From the NCBI GenBank assembly GCA_963793465.1, contig CAWCAJ010000002.1:1-64000 (forward strand): a stretch of DNA of 64,000 nt. Direction: 5' to 3'. Of the stretch, positions 55,594-64,000 are shown piece by piece. Origin of the DNA: CAJQPP01 sp963793465 (GTDB lineage: Bacteria; Planctomycetota; Planctomycetia; Pirellulales; Pirellulaceae). Positions within the stretch are counted from its first letter, which is position 1. Each line of letters starts with the position of its first letter. The position numbers were made by a program, and so were the translations under genes. The notes beneath the pieces were generated by a model. The model did not search any database. It saw only the letters and a list, made by a program, of their open reading frames with translations, and was not told where the DNA came from.

Positions 55594-56931
55594 TCATGGG
55601 AGTTCTCGATCGTTCCACCGTAATGGACGTCGCTGCCGAATCCGATCACGGAAACGCGGCAGTATCCCCTGCTCGCGTTCAGACCGTCGGGACAGCAGTT
55701 CTCCAACCAGGTCCGCCGTCCGCCCCACGAGCTCACCCGCGTGATCCAATACCTGCTCGGATGTCAGCAACTGCTGGACCTGCTGCAACCAATCCGCGTT
55801 TTCGGCCAATCCAATTTCGGGCTCCTGCATGGTGCCCTGCACCTGAAACTCAATGGGATGGGCCCCCAGGAAACGGGCCAGTGGGGATTCTCCCAGAGCC
55901 TGCCGAGGCAACACCACCTGAACGTGTAAATCCAGGCTTCCATCCAGACCGACGGAACCGCGAGTTCCCAGTCGAATGCTGTCCTCTCGATGCGGCAACA
56001 CCATCGCAAATCCCTCGTGGTGTACGCGTGCATCCGCGACATGAAATCGCACGGCGGTCTCCTTCACCACACTCAATCGATCCTGAATCTCGGTTCCTAG
56101 CAGACTTCCGATCATCGAGACCAACTGCGCTACGATCGAATCCTTGAGGGCCACGGAAGCTTCGTGCAACTGAACCACCCCCGCGATCACCAGTTGATCC
56201 TGGGCTGCATCGGTAGCCAGCGGTACTTGCAATGCTTCCAGTCGAAAGGAGAATTCTCCCCGGGCGTCAATTTCGCTGGCCAACAAAGGGGCCACCAGTT
56301 GCAACCCGGCGCTGCAAAGCTCCGGCGTAATGGCTTGATGCTCGAACAGGGTTACCGGGTCAACGACGAACAGGGAGCCCTGATCAGGATCTCGACGTAA
56401 GTGCATGGTCAGGTTGATGTCTTGCAGATCCACGACCGCCACCCCTGACTCCGGTTCCCGCACCCGCACCGCAGCCTGCTCGATCACCGCCGTCAGTACT
56501 GGGAGAGCACCCGGTGCCGGGAATTGTTGTGGCGTGGCGTCGTCCCCGGAAGCCGTCAGGGTAATCTCCACCACCGGTTGATGAAATGTAAACGTCCCTA
56601 ATTCCGGTCGACTGATCAGCAGCTGCAGCCAGGAACTTTGGGCGGCAATTCGATTGACCGACAGCAGGGTCCTGCCCGCATTGGCTTCCACTTGCAATCC
56701 GTCCAGCGCCAGTGGTGACAGGTAGCCAAAAGATGCATCCTGACTGGTAATGCTGACTTCCGGATTACCGACCAGGGCCGTCAACAACTGATTGCGGACC
56801 GCGGTTTTGGCCAACACCCAGGGTGCCAGAATCAAGAACAGTATCAGTAGCAAGCCGATCCCTTTCACCAACCACCAGCCTCTCGAGTGTCGGCGGCGAT
56901 CAGAGCGGGGGCGAGCAGGGCGTTCGGACAT
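55594..56931 (-). CDS. AsmA-like inner-membrane anchored protein, unknown function
   Basis: A 445-residue protein with one N-terminal membrane helix (WWLVKGIGLLLILFLILAPWVLA) after a basic start. The extracytoplasmic part resembles AsmA/DUF748-like proteins: QLLTALVGNPEVSITSQDASFGYLSPLALDGLQVE, a long repeat-rich beta helix and GSLDLHVQVVLP. AsmA-like proteins are thought to transport or organise lipids between membranes. The C-terminal 60 residues are Arg/Glu-rich. Its start lies next to a 24-base triple repeat. Confidence 0.65.
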   Translation of the reverse strand: MSERPARPRSDRRRHSRGWWLVKGIGLLLILFLILAPWVLAKTAVRNQLLTALVGNPEVSITSQDASFGYLSPLALDGLQVEANAGRTLLSVNRIAAQSSWLQLLISRPELGTFTFHQPVVEITLTASGDDATPQQFPAPGALPVLTAVIEQAAVRVREPESGVAVVDLQDINLTMHLRRDPDQGSLFVVDPVTLFEHQAITPELCSAGLQLVAPLLASEIDARGEFSFRLEALQVPLATDAAQDQLVIAGVVQLHEASVALKDSIVAQLVSMIGSLLGTEIQDRLSVVKETAVRFHVADARVHHEGFAMVLPHREDSIRLGTRGSVGLDGSLDLHVQVVLPRQALGESPLARFLGAHPIEFQVQGTMQEPEIGLAENADWLQQVQQLLTSEQVLDHAGELVGRTADLVGELLSRRSEREQGILPRFRDRIRQRRPLRWNDRELP

Positions 56932-57456
56932 GTTGGCTTGGCTGGGTTGGACTTCGTTGGCTTGGCTGGGTTGGACTTCGTTGGCTTGGCTGGGTTGGAC
57001 TTCGTACTTGGAATCGCGATCACTGCCCGTCGGCAGGACCGCCTCGATTGGAAATCCTCCACGGGTAGCAGCCTACCTCCCTGCCATCATAACCACCCGA
57101 TCGTCGGCCATCAGCCATGCTGGCCGGGGCCATTCTGCCAAGCCCAACCCGCAGCGTCAGCAAGCGACCCCACCCATCGAGACGGCAGCATCCTGACTTA
57201 TGGCAATGGATCGATCTCGCGGACCGAAACACACTGACGACTCCATGATTCCAGGATGCCCGCTTAACGGAATATCAACCTGCCTTCCATACCGACCCCG
57301 ATTGGCAACCGGAAAACCCGACCCTGTGGCGGGGTGACGACCCACCGGAACATCCCTTGCTGACGCTGCGGGTTAGGATCTGTTGATCCCTGTACGTCTG
57401 CCAGGCACCCGGCTGGCGATCGCAGAGATCATTCGTCGATTAACCGGCTGCAGCAA
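56932..57456. other. Intergenic region upstream of the AsmA-like gene
   Basis: About 525 bases. It holds the 24-base tandem repeat at its left end and otherwise shows no gene. ORFs on both strands overlap and contain no domain. Confidence 0.4.
56933..57004. repeat. 24-bp tandem repeat, three perfect copies
   Basis: TTGGCTTGGCTGGGTTGGAC followed by TTCG, three times without change (56933-56956, 56957-56980, 56981-57004). On the minus strand it lies just before the AsmA-like start codon and reads NPAKPTKS in an eight-residue period, so a 72-base spacer sits where the 5' untranslated region should be. Confidence 0.9.
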
Positions 57457-59652
57457 TCACTCCACCCACTGCAGCACATCGCGGAGGATACACCAGCGGG
57501 GCTGTGATTTTTCGATCTCCTTACCAAGAATCCAGTAGTCGTACAGGTCCGAAAACGTTCCGTTGGCCTGCTTCAGCGTCAACCAGTTGTCCAGGAAACT
57601 CTCAAACTTGGGATCGGCAACGGTTCGGTAATAGAGCGGCACCCGGACCCGATTTTGGATTGGGTTCGTGACACGGAAGGCGGGAAACCGCAGGGTCCAG
57701 GCGTAGCCGGCTTCCGCACTGATGACCAATCCATGCACATCCCGATAACGCCCCTCAAAATACTCGGCTGCCGACTTCAAGGGTACGACTTCCACGTGTT
57801 CCGGAAAAACACGTTGCGCACGTTCGGCAAAGAACCCATGATCGACATAAGCGATCTTCAGGTCCGGAATGGCGAGCATGGATTTCATGTCATGGAACTT
57901 GGCTGCATCATGATCCAACGTCACTACGGCCAGATTCACGAACATGTAGGGTTGCATGGAAGGCAAAACCGTAGCATCCTCGACATTACCTTCAATCGCC
58001 GACATGGCGATATCGATGTGATCCTGCAGCAAATACATGGACAGGTTTTCCAGTTGAATCGGGACGAATTCAATCCCCACGCCCAAATCGCTGGCCAGAT
58101 AGAATGCCATTTGCACATCCATCCCCGTCAGTTGCTGATCACTCTGCTTGACGTAGACGAAGGGCAGGCGGTCCGCCTCGAAGCCAACTCGAATGTTGCC
58201 GTACTCACGAATTCGCTCCACATGCGATTGCCCGGGTCGTATCGGCAATGGGTGGGGCGTTGATGTTGGCAAGACGCGGAAGGGTGTATTTCTGACTTTT
58301 CGTTCTGACTCCGGAAACACCATGGCGCGTTCCGTGATCAAGCTTTCCTTGGAATAGTGATCCTTGAACTCGCGTTCCAGGTAAACCCGGATCGACAGGG
58401 TCGAAACCACCAGAATCGCCATGGAGACGGCCGTCCCCACGAGAATCCGCACAGGATGAAACTGCACGACGCCTCTGAGAAACGCCACGGTCAGGATCGT
58501 AAAGGCGATCAAATGCATGGTCTTCATCAAGTCACCAAAGCGGGCCGCCAGCACCCCGGAAGCCAGCCACAGGTTGAAAATGTCGGCAGGCAGACGGGCC
58601 AGGTCCAACATGAAAGGAAGCGTGATAACCGGTTTACCAAAGGAACCGAGGATACCTACGCCCAACAGGGCAGGCAGGGTGTCCGACTCGATCGTCTGGC
58701 CATAGAACCAGGCCGCAAAGGGGATAAAAATCAGTCCGACGATGCGACCCACATCGGGAAAGGGATAAGCCAGGGCCACCAGGTAGTCGGCGTGTTCTGC
58801 CTCGGATCCCGAGCCCGCTGCGGAATGAGCTGCCATCAACTCATCCACTGCATCAATAATCATGGGCAACACCACGAAGGTATTCCCGATCACGAAGGCG
58901 GTGATCAATGCATCTCGACTGGCCCGCCAGACTTCCCCAAAGGTCAACGGAGTCAAGGTGGAGATCACTGCCGGCAAAACCAGAAAGGAGAGCACCAGGG
59001 AAGCAGCGCCGTACGTGAGCAGATAGCCCTGCATCAGGACAAACTTTGCCGGGTCCGTCGTGCCGGTGGTGTAGGCCACGATACCAAACATCCCCCAAGG
59101 CGTCAGTCGCACCACCAGCTTGTTGAGTTTGGACAGGGCCTGGATCAGTACTCCCAGGGGCTCCAGCACCTTCTGTTTGTCCGGAAGATTCATCAACGCC
59201 ACCCCCAGGCCGATGCAAAACACCACCACCGCCGGGATCGAATTTTGGGACAGCGAGCGAAACGGATTAGAGGGGATAAACAGATCCAGCCAGTTCGGTT
59301 TCTCAAGCGGCTCGCTGAATTGACTGCTGAAAAAAGAACCGGATTCCCAATGGGGAAAGGACTGTGCCAGGATGACCAACGTAATTAATCCAATCCCCCA
59401 CAACAGCAGCAACACCAGCAAGCTGACCCGCAACAGCCGCACACCGGTCTTCAGCGACAGACCGCCGATACTGGCGATCAATGACAGCGCTACATAGGGC
59501 AACACAGCCATTTGCAATAAACCGACAAAGGCATCTCCGATCCACTTGACCCAGATCGTGTATTCACCAAAGAACAAACCGCAGAGAACGCCTGCCAGCA
59601 AGCCGATGAAAATCCGGGTTGTCAGGCCAAGGCCCTTGCTCTCCTTGCTCAT
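57457..59652 (-). CDS. Dicarboxylate/amino-acid:cation symporter fused to a solute-binding domain
   Basis: A 731-residue membrane protein. Residues 1-430 form a DAACS (SDF) symporter: about eight helices with SLSQNSIPAVVVF, GMFGIVAYTTGTTDP, TAFVIGNTFVVLPMI and GSFGKPVITLPFM. Residues about 485-715 form a type 2 periplasmic solute-binding (SBP_bac_3-like) domain with YGNIRVGFEADRLPFVYVKQ, LTGMDVQMAFYLASDLGVGIEF and DIAMSAIEGNVEDA. The linking region holds an extra membrane helix at about 415-435. In the usual case these two parts are separate proteins, so this is a tethered binding protein. Likely substrate is an amino acid or dicarboxylate. Confidence 0.88.
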   Translation of the reverse strand: MSKESKGLGLTTRIFIGLLAGVLCGLFFGEYTIWVKWIGDAFVGLLQMAVLPYVALSLIASIGGLSLKTGVRLLRVSLLVLLLLWGIGLITLVILAQSFPHWESGSFFSSQFSEPLEKPNWLDLFIPSNPFRSLSQNSIPAVVVFCIGLGVALMNLPDKQKVLEPLGVLIQALSKLNKLVVRLTPWGMFGIVAYTTGTTDPAKFVLMQGYLLTYGAASLVLSFLVLPAVISTLTPLTFGEVWRASRDALITAFVIGNTFVVLPMIIDAVDELMAAHSAAGSGSEAEHADYLVALAYPFPDVGRIVGLIFIPFAAWFYGQTIESDTLPALLGVGILGSFGKPVITLPFMLDLARLPADIFNLWLASGVLAARFGDLMKTMHLIAFTILTVAFLRGVVQFHPVRILVGTAVSMAILVVSTLSIRVYLEREFKDHYSKESLITERAMVFPESERKVRNTPFRVLPTSTPHPLPIRPGQSHVERIREYGNIRVGFEADRLPFVYVKQSDQQLTGMDVQMAFYLASDLGVGIEFVPIQLENLSMYLLQDHIDIAMSAIEGNVEDATVLPSMQPYMFVNLAVVTLDHDAAKFHDMKSMLAIPDLKIAYVDHGFFAERAQRVFPEHVEVVPLKSAAEYFEGRYRDVHGLVISAEAGYAWTLRFPAFRVTNPIQNRVRVPLYYRTVADPKFESFLDNWLTLKQANGTFSDLYDYWILGKEIEKSQPRWCILRDVLQWVE

Positions 59653-59843
59653 GGGTGATTCGTTCTTGCGGTTGATGGCTGAGCTGCTGCGACGTCACAG
59701 CGGTGGAGTTTCCAGGAGTCGAGAGTCGGTCGCCCGGACTGAGCATGTTATGCTAACCACGAATCCCATTTCGATCCAGACAAGCTGTGCCCAGGCGATC
59801 CCTTGCAACCCCTCCCGAACCGTCGAGTCAATGCTCGAGAAAA

Positions 59844-60230
59844 TCAGACCAGGTCGCGAATCCACTGGGGAATCCGCTGTGCTTTTCCCGTAGAGTCTAT
59901 CAAAGCCAAGGTCACTTCAGCGCTGGCCAGGGATTCTCCGTCTCGCCGCACCTCGTACTCGTGCAGGATCTTGGCCATGGTGGTGGCTTGCAGCGTCGTC
60001 CGCACGGTCAGTAAATCGTCATACCGCGCCGGACGACGGTAACGGCAGTCAGCCCGCACCACGACCACGAAGGTCCCGGACGCTTCCAACTCGCGGTAGT
60101 TTCCGCCGGCCGCGCGAAACATCTCGGTGCGACCAATTTCGAAGTAGGTCAAGTACTTGGCATGATGCAGAAACCCCATGGGATCCGCATCTTCATAGCG
60201 TACTCGAATGTGGGTTTCATACTGCTTCAC
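59844..60230 (-). CDS. YbgC-type acyl-CoA thioesterase
   Basis: A 128-residue hotdog-fold thioesterase (4HBT family). The family motif RVRYEDADPMGFLHHAKYLTYFEIGRTE holds the catalytic Asp and surrounding residues, with ADCRYRRPARYDDLLTVRT in the second strand pair. Such enzymes hydrolyse short- or medium-chain acyl-CoA thioesters. The gene follows the cardiolipin synthase gene by 29 bases on the same strand, so both may act on lipid metabolism in one operon. Confidence 0.9.
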   Translation of the reverse strand: MKQYETHIRVRYEDADPMGFLHHAKYLTYFEIGRTEMFRAAGGNYRELEASGTFVVVVRADCRYRRPARYDDLLTVRTTLQATTMAKILHEYEVRRDGESLASAEVTLALIDSTGKAQRIPQWIRDLV

Positions 60231-60259
60231 GACCTCTCCTTTGCTTCACGACAGCTCCT

Positions 60260-61705
60260 TTACAGATAGGGACTGGCCAACCGCGCCAGTCCGTCACGCA
60301 GTCGGATGGGTAGCGAGCGGGAATTAATTTCCTGCAATGTCAGCGGTCGCGCCGCAGCGGCCTTGCGATCAACAATTTGATTCAGTTGGGACGCAAACGT
60401 CGCGCTGTAACACTCCACGTTGAATTCAAAATTCAATCGCAGGCTGCGGGGATCCCAGTTGGACGAACCAATCAAACTCCAGATGTCATCCACCAACATC
60501 AACTTGGTGTGATCGAACGGCTCGGCGGTATAAAAGACGCGACAACCCTTGGACAGGTTTTGCCACAATTGAGCGGTGCAGGCCCATTGCACCATCGCAA
60601 TGTTGTTACGACCCGGAATGTAGATTTCCACGTTTACGTTCCGCAATGCCGCGGCATTGAGGGCTTGAATCAACGATGAATGCGGCAAGAAATAGGGGGT
60701 CACGATGCGAATCCGCTGCTGGGCCGTAGCCAACGCGGCCGCGATCAGGTCAACCAGCCGTTCAAACTGTTCATCGGGTCCGTGTTCAATCCCCCGTGCC
60801 CAGATGTCTCCACTGCGGGAAATCTCGGGAAACCAATCGTCACCCGTGAGTTCTTCGCCGCTGGCAAATGCCCAATCAATCGTGAAGACGCGTTGCAGCT
60901 GCCGGACGACAGGACCCTGGACCGCAAAATGCAGGCATTGCACGGGAAACGTGGGCTGCCACTTTAGGCAGTGGCCTTCGCGGATATTGGTGCCACCCGT
61001 AAAACCTGTTTGACCATCTACCACCAGGATCTTTCGATGGTTCCGCATATTGGCATAACGCGGAAGACGGGGCAGGCGAGCAGGCAGGAAACCGGCCGCC
61101 CTTACCCCAGATTGCTGAAGTCGCTGGATCATGTTGCGTTTGCTGTAGTGGGCCCCGATATCGTCAATCAACACGCGAACCGACACACCCCGTTGGTGGG
61201 CATTCACTAACGCATCCAGAAAGGCGTCGCCCGCGCGATCGCTGTCAAAAATGTAACTCAACAATGCAACCGACTTCTCTGCTTGTTGAATCGCTTTCAG
61301 CATGGCAGGAAATGCCTCGTCTCCATCCACCAGGGGCTGGATGGAATTGCCTGGCTTCAAAGGCAACCCACTGAGGTTATGGCCCGCCGCCGCCAATCCT
61401 TCCACCCACGGATATTCACGGCGTGCAAACGACACCTGCTGCAGATCCTGCAGACTCAGGTCAGGATCCGGATCTCCTTGCCATGCTTCACGTAGTTTGA
61501 GAGTACTGGCCCGTCGGTGAATGCGGTTGATTCCCAGAATCGCATAGGCCATAGCGCCCAACAAAGGTGCCATCCAGGCCAAGCCAACCCAGGCGATGAC
61601 CGAACGTGCGTCACGCTTCCATAACACCGCATGGACCGTAACGGCGATTGCCAACCCGAGGCTGACCACCACAAACAAGATGGACCATATCGCCCAATCC
61701 TGCAA
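60260..61705 (-). CDS. Cardiolipin synthase (PLD family)
   Basis: A 481-residue membrane enzyme that condenses phosphatidylglycerol to make cardiolipin. Two hydrophobic helices (WAIWSILFVVVSLGLAIAVTVHAVL and VIAWVGLAWMAPLLGAMAYAI) precede two HKD motifs: RNHRKILVVDGQTGFTGGTNI and FDHTKLMLVDDIWSLIGSSNWD. Length is normal for ClsA-type enzymes. The true start is unclear; TTG 61705 (LQDWAIW) with a G-rich site is preferred, because the frame up to 61864 passes a run of eight G and reads unlike the family. Confidence 0.9.
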   Translation of the reverse strand: MQDWAIWSILFVVVSLGLAIAVTVHAVLWKRDARSVIAWVGLAWMAPLLGAMAYAILGINRIHRRASTLKLREAWQGDPDPDLSLQDLQQVSFARREYPWVEGLAAAGHNLSGLPLKPGNSIQPLVDGDEAFPAMLKAIQQAEKSVALLSYIFDSDRAGDAFLDALVNAHQRGVSVRVLIDDIGAHYSKRNMIQRLQQSGVRAAGFLPARLPRLPRYANMRNHRKILVVDGQTGFTGGTNIREGHCLKWQPTFPVQCLHFAVQGPVVRQLQRVFTIDWAFASGEELTGDDWFPEISRSGDIWARGIEHGPDEQFERLVDLIAAALATAQQRIRIVTPYFLPHSSLIQALNAAALRNVNVEIYIPGRNNIAMVQWACTAQLWQNLSKGCRVFYTAEPFDHTKLMLVDDIWSLIGSSNWDPRSLRLNFEFNVECYSATFASQLNQIVDRKAAAARPLTLQEINSRSLPIRLRDGLARLASPYL

Positions 61706-61885
61706 AACACCCCCCCCAAAAATACTGACGTTTGCTGGCTGGATCCTTGACGATCCTGTGGTTTTGTTTCTATCGCACCGGCCGGGCGGTTTCAAGCATG
61801 TCGCTGCAGAGAGGTGGGAGGGCGCGAATCGCAATCCTGCCCGCCTGACACGGGGAGGGGCCACCGATGGGTCAGCGACATTCTG

Positions 61886-61975
61886 TCAAGCCACCGCCAA
61901 GGACAACAACAGCGTGGCTTGCAGGAAGGTGATCAGCAACACCCATTTCCAGTGCATTTTCAAAGCAGTCGACAT
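61886..61975 (-). CDS. Putative 29-residue membrane peptide
   Basis: ATG 61975, preceded by GGGAG at seven bases, codes a short peptide of 29 residues with one hydrophobic helix (WVLLITFLQATLLLSLAVA) after a short basic stretch. It is too short for domain assignment. The site and helix are the only support. Confidence 0.4.
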   Translation of the reverse strand: MSTALKMHWKWVLLITFLQATLLLSLAVA

Positions 61976-62250
61976 GGCGGGACTCCCGATGACTCAGTGA
62001 TCGCACAAGGGCGACGTGGCCCCGTGCTGGTTTTGAAAACATCGAATAAGTCCACCGACCCGCATGAGGTTATTGTGGAAAACCCGTTGCCGCCGGTGAG
62101 AAGGGTTCACCCAGATTCAGCAAATCGCGGCCATCGCCCCTTAATGCTAGCAGTCCCTGAGCTTGACCTGCTGGCGTCAGGCTTGATAGACAGAGTTTTT
62201 GATTCAGCAGCCCCCTGATCCTGAAGAGCCAATCCCAGGTCCCTTCCCGC
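61976..62250. other. Intergenic region, no gene seen
   Basis: About 275 bases upstream of the GT2 gene. A minus-strand frame is open here but shows no recognisable product. Confidence 0.35.
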
Positions 62251-63090
62251 ATGCCATCCCGCGTCAGTATTGTCATACCTTGTTTTAACGAGGCCCAACG
62301 CTTGCCGGTGAAGCGACTGCTGGACTTCCAGCGGGCCCGCCCCTGGTTACGCTGGATCATGGTGAACGACGGCAGCCGGGATACGACTCTTGACCTGTTG
62401 CAGGACATGCGGCGGCATCGGCCTGCCCACGTTCATGTCGTCGATTTGACGGACAACGGTGGCAAAGCCGAAGCGGTCCGCCAGGGAATCCAGGTGGCCT
62501 GGCAGGACCAGCCAGATTACGTGGGCTACTGGGATGCCGATTTGGCCGCACCCATGGATGGTATCCAGCAATTCACCGAGTTGCTGGACAGCCGACCCGA
62601 CATCGATGTGGTCATCGGAGCCCGGATCCCGATGCTGGGGCGAAACATCCAACGCCATTGGTTACGGGGAATGGTGGGAACCGCATCGGCCGCGTTGGCT
62701 TCCTGGGCGTTGGGCCAAACTTTCCGTGATACCCAGTGTGGTGCCAAACTGTTTCGAGTCACGCCGGTAACGCGACAGGCATTTTCCGAAGCCTGGCAAT
62801 CCCGTTGGCTGTTTGATGTGGAGTTGTTTGCCAGGCTGATTTGCTCGTGGAATCGTCCGGGTGAGCCCTGTTTCGCGGAGAGAGTCTACGAGTATCCTCT
62901 GTCAGAATGGCAAGAGGTTCCGGGGTCTTCCTTAACCATCCGGGATTACTTTCGGGCAGCCGCCGACCTCTGCCAGATTCGTTGGCGGTACGCTCGCGGC
63001 CTGGCCGGGCCAGGGGATGGAAACCTGAGACCGATGCAACCTGAATTCGTTCCGCTTAACGAACCCAGGGCGGGCAAGCATGCCGCCTGA
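62251..63090 (+). CDS. Family 2 glycosyltransferase (dolichyl-phosphate-sugar synthase-like)
   Basis: A 279-residue GT2 enzyme. N-terminal SIVIPCFNEAQRLP, then IMVNDGSRDTT, DNGGKAEAVRQG and GYWDADLAAPM (the DXD-like motif that binds nucleotide sugar). A second helical half includes GTASAALASWALGQTFRDTQCGAKLFR. It resembles the polyprenyl-phosphate sugar synthases that make lipid-linked donors; membrane anchor helices are not evident. It is followed after 22 bases by a GT39-like gene, which could use its product. Confidence 0.88.
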   Translation: MPSRVSIVIPCFNEAQRLPVKRLLDFQRARPWLRWIMVNDGSRDTTLDLLQDMRRHRPAHVHVVDLTDNGGKAEAVRQGIQVAWQDQPDYVGYWDADLAAPMDGIQQFTELLDSRPDIDVVIGARIPMLGRNIQRHWLRGMVGTASAALASWALGQTFRDTQCGAKLFRVTPVTRQAFSEAWQSRWLFDVELFARLICSWNRPGEPCFAERVYEYPLSEWQEVPGSSLTIRDYFRAAADLCQIRWRYARGLAGPGDGNLRPMQPEFVPLNEPRAGKHAA

Positions 63091-63112
63091 ATCACCCCGG
63101 ACTGGAGCTTGG

Positions 63113-64000
63113 ATGGACCACTCGGTTCCTGTTCATCGAATCCGACGTTACCAGTGGATAGTGATCGCGGTTTCCCTGATCTGTCTGTTCGGCAGCCTGG
63201 CGGGTTCGCGATTCTGGGATCAAGACGAGGGCTACTTTGCCGGCACAGCAACCGAAATGTACGCTCGTGGCGAATGGGTGGTGCCTATATTCAATGGCGA
63301 TCTGTTTGGACACAAGCCGCCCTGGATGTACTGGATGATGATGGCGGGATACTCGATTTTTGGTGTGGGTGAATTTGGGGCGCGAATCTTCTCGGCGATC
63401 TTCGGTTTGGCGACTGCCTGTCTGGCGTTTCGCATGGGGACCCGGCTTTTCAATCCCCGCGTGGGACTGATTGCCGGACTGGTGTTGCCCAGCTGCCTGA
63501 TGTTCAGTGTTGTCGCTCGCGCGGCGACCCCTGACGTGTACCTGGTTTTTTTCTCCACCCTGGCGTTGTATCTATTTGCCAAAGCAGGATTTGCCGCCCG
63601 CCCCGGGGAAGATCAGGCGATCGCCAGCGTGGTACCGCAGCGGCCTGCCGCCTGGGTCGCCATCTATGGCGTGATGGGACTGGCCGCTCTGGTCAAGGGG
63701 CCCATTGGGTTCCTGTTCCCCATGGCGATCATCGGATTGTTCCTGATGCTTTTGGATTCGCCTGGCAAAAACAAGGCCGGGGACCATGGGAGGCTCTCTT
63801 TCCTGCAGGGGCTCAGCAGCCGCTGGGGGCCAGGAAACTTCCTGCGCACATTCAGGAACATGCGACCGGTCACAGCAATCTGCATGCTTTGCCTGGTCGC
63901 CGGGCCCTGGTATCTGCTTGTCGGTTGGGTCACCGGAGGTGCGTTTCATCAAGAGTTCTTTGGAGTGCACCATTGGCACCGGTTCAGGACGCCAATGGAT
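63113..64000 (+). CDS. GT39/ArnT-like membrane glycosyltransferase, truncated by the window end
   Basis: The ORF starts at ATG 63113 with GGAG upstream and stays open for 296 codons to the last base. The first helix is QWIVIAVSLICLFGSLAG. The first periplasmic loop has FWDQDEGYFAGTATEMYARGEWVVP, the Asp/Glu pair characteristic of ArnT/PMT-type enzymes, then GHKPPWMYWMMMAGYSIFG and GARIFSAIFGL. These enzymes transfer a sugar from a polyprenyl phosphate to lipid A or protein. The gene upstream is a GT2 enzyme that may supply the donor. Confidence 0.9.
   Translation, partial: MDHSVPVHRIRRYQWIVIAVSLICLFGSLAGSRFWDQDEGYFAGTATEMYARGEWVVPIFNGDLFGHKPPWMYWMMMAGYSIFGVGEFGARIFSAIFGLATACLAFRMGTRLFNPRVGLIAGLVLPSCLMFSVVARAATPDVYLVFFSTLALYLFAKAGFAARPGEDQAIASVVPQRPAAWVAIYGVMGLAALVKGPIGFLFPMAIIGLFLMLLDSPGKNKAGDHGRLSFLQGLSSRWGPGNFLRTFRNMRPVTAICMLCLVAGPWYLLVGWVTGGAFHQEFFGVHHWHRFRTPMD

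Overview
The window looks like a chromosomal segment of a planctomycete, most likely Pirellulales or Rhodopirellula-like. The pointers are a PSD1/DUF1549/DUF1553 cytochrome-type protein paired with a Tat-exported DUF1501 protein (26.7-31.2 kb), a surface protein with an N-terminal FE-LE-R-LLAAD (LEPR-XLL type) motif (21.2-22.8 kb), several one-component and hybrid signalling proteins, and short interspersed and tandem repeats of a kind common in that phylum. This assignment rests on gene content alone. No rRNA, tRNA, insertion sequence or CRISPR array was seen.

The centrepiece is a nearly self-contained [NiFe]-hydrogenase island at about 2.3-20.9 kb. Going right from 10.48 kb it holds hhyS and hhyL, the small and large subunits of a group 1h (formerly group 5, high-affinity, 'atmospheric H2-oxidising') enzyme. 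These are followed by a maturation endopeptidase, four small or TPR-like accessory proteins of unknown function, a NifU-Rieske fusion (probable electron carrier), a cytoplasmic NHL beta-propeller, and hypC, hypD and hypE. To the left, on the minus strand, lie a DUF1641 protein, hypA, hypB, a GAF-domain NarX-like histidine kinase and a NarL-type response regulator, in one tight array. hypF and a His-rich nickel/cobalt-type permease are on the plus strand. All six hyp maturation factors, a nickel importer candidate, a redox partner and a candidate regulator therefore sit together. hypF carries an apparent frameshift.

Right of the island (21-34 kb): the LEPR-XLL protein with an acidic tail, a PhnD-like binding protein, a TadE-TadE-TadG-like trio, the DUF1501/PSD1 pair, an exported Cys-rich coiled-coil protein broken at a 28-bp tandem repeat, a SpoIIE-type phosphatase, and a block of tandem repeats (81 bp x 3.6, 17 bp x 7). 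At 34.5-47 kb: a KAS III-like enzyme, a PAP2 phosphatase, an exported barrel-like protein, a signalling operon (hybrid histidine kinase, a REC-AlbA_2-Ser/Thr kinase fusion and a small membrane protein), a class V aminotransferase and an M28 peptidase. At 47-64 kb: an HlyD remnant, a histone-H1-like Lys/Arg-rich protein, an MscS channel, a SnoaL-like exported protein, an Arg-Pro-Gly repeat protein, a GNAT-like protein, an AsmA-like membrane protein, a dicarboxylate symporter fused to a solute-binding domain, a YbgC-type thioesterase, a cardiolipin synthase, a GT2 glycosyltransferase and the start of a GT39/ArnT-like glycosyltransferase that runs off the window.

Five genes (PLD lipoprotein, hypF, Cys-rich protein, histone-like protein, RPG-repeat protein) are each split by a one- or two-base frame error while both halves stay conserved. 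This suggests indel errors in the assembly, or in the case of the 28-bp repeat possible slippage, rather than decay.
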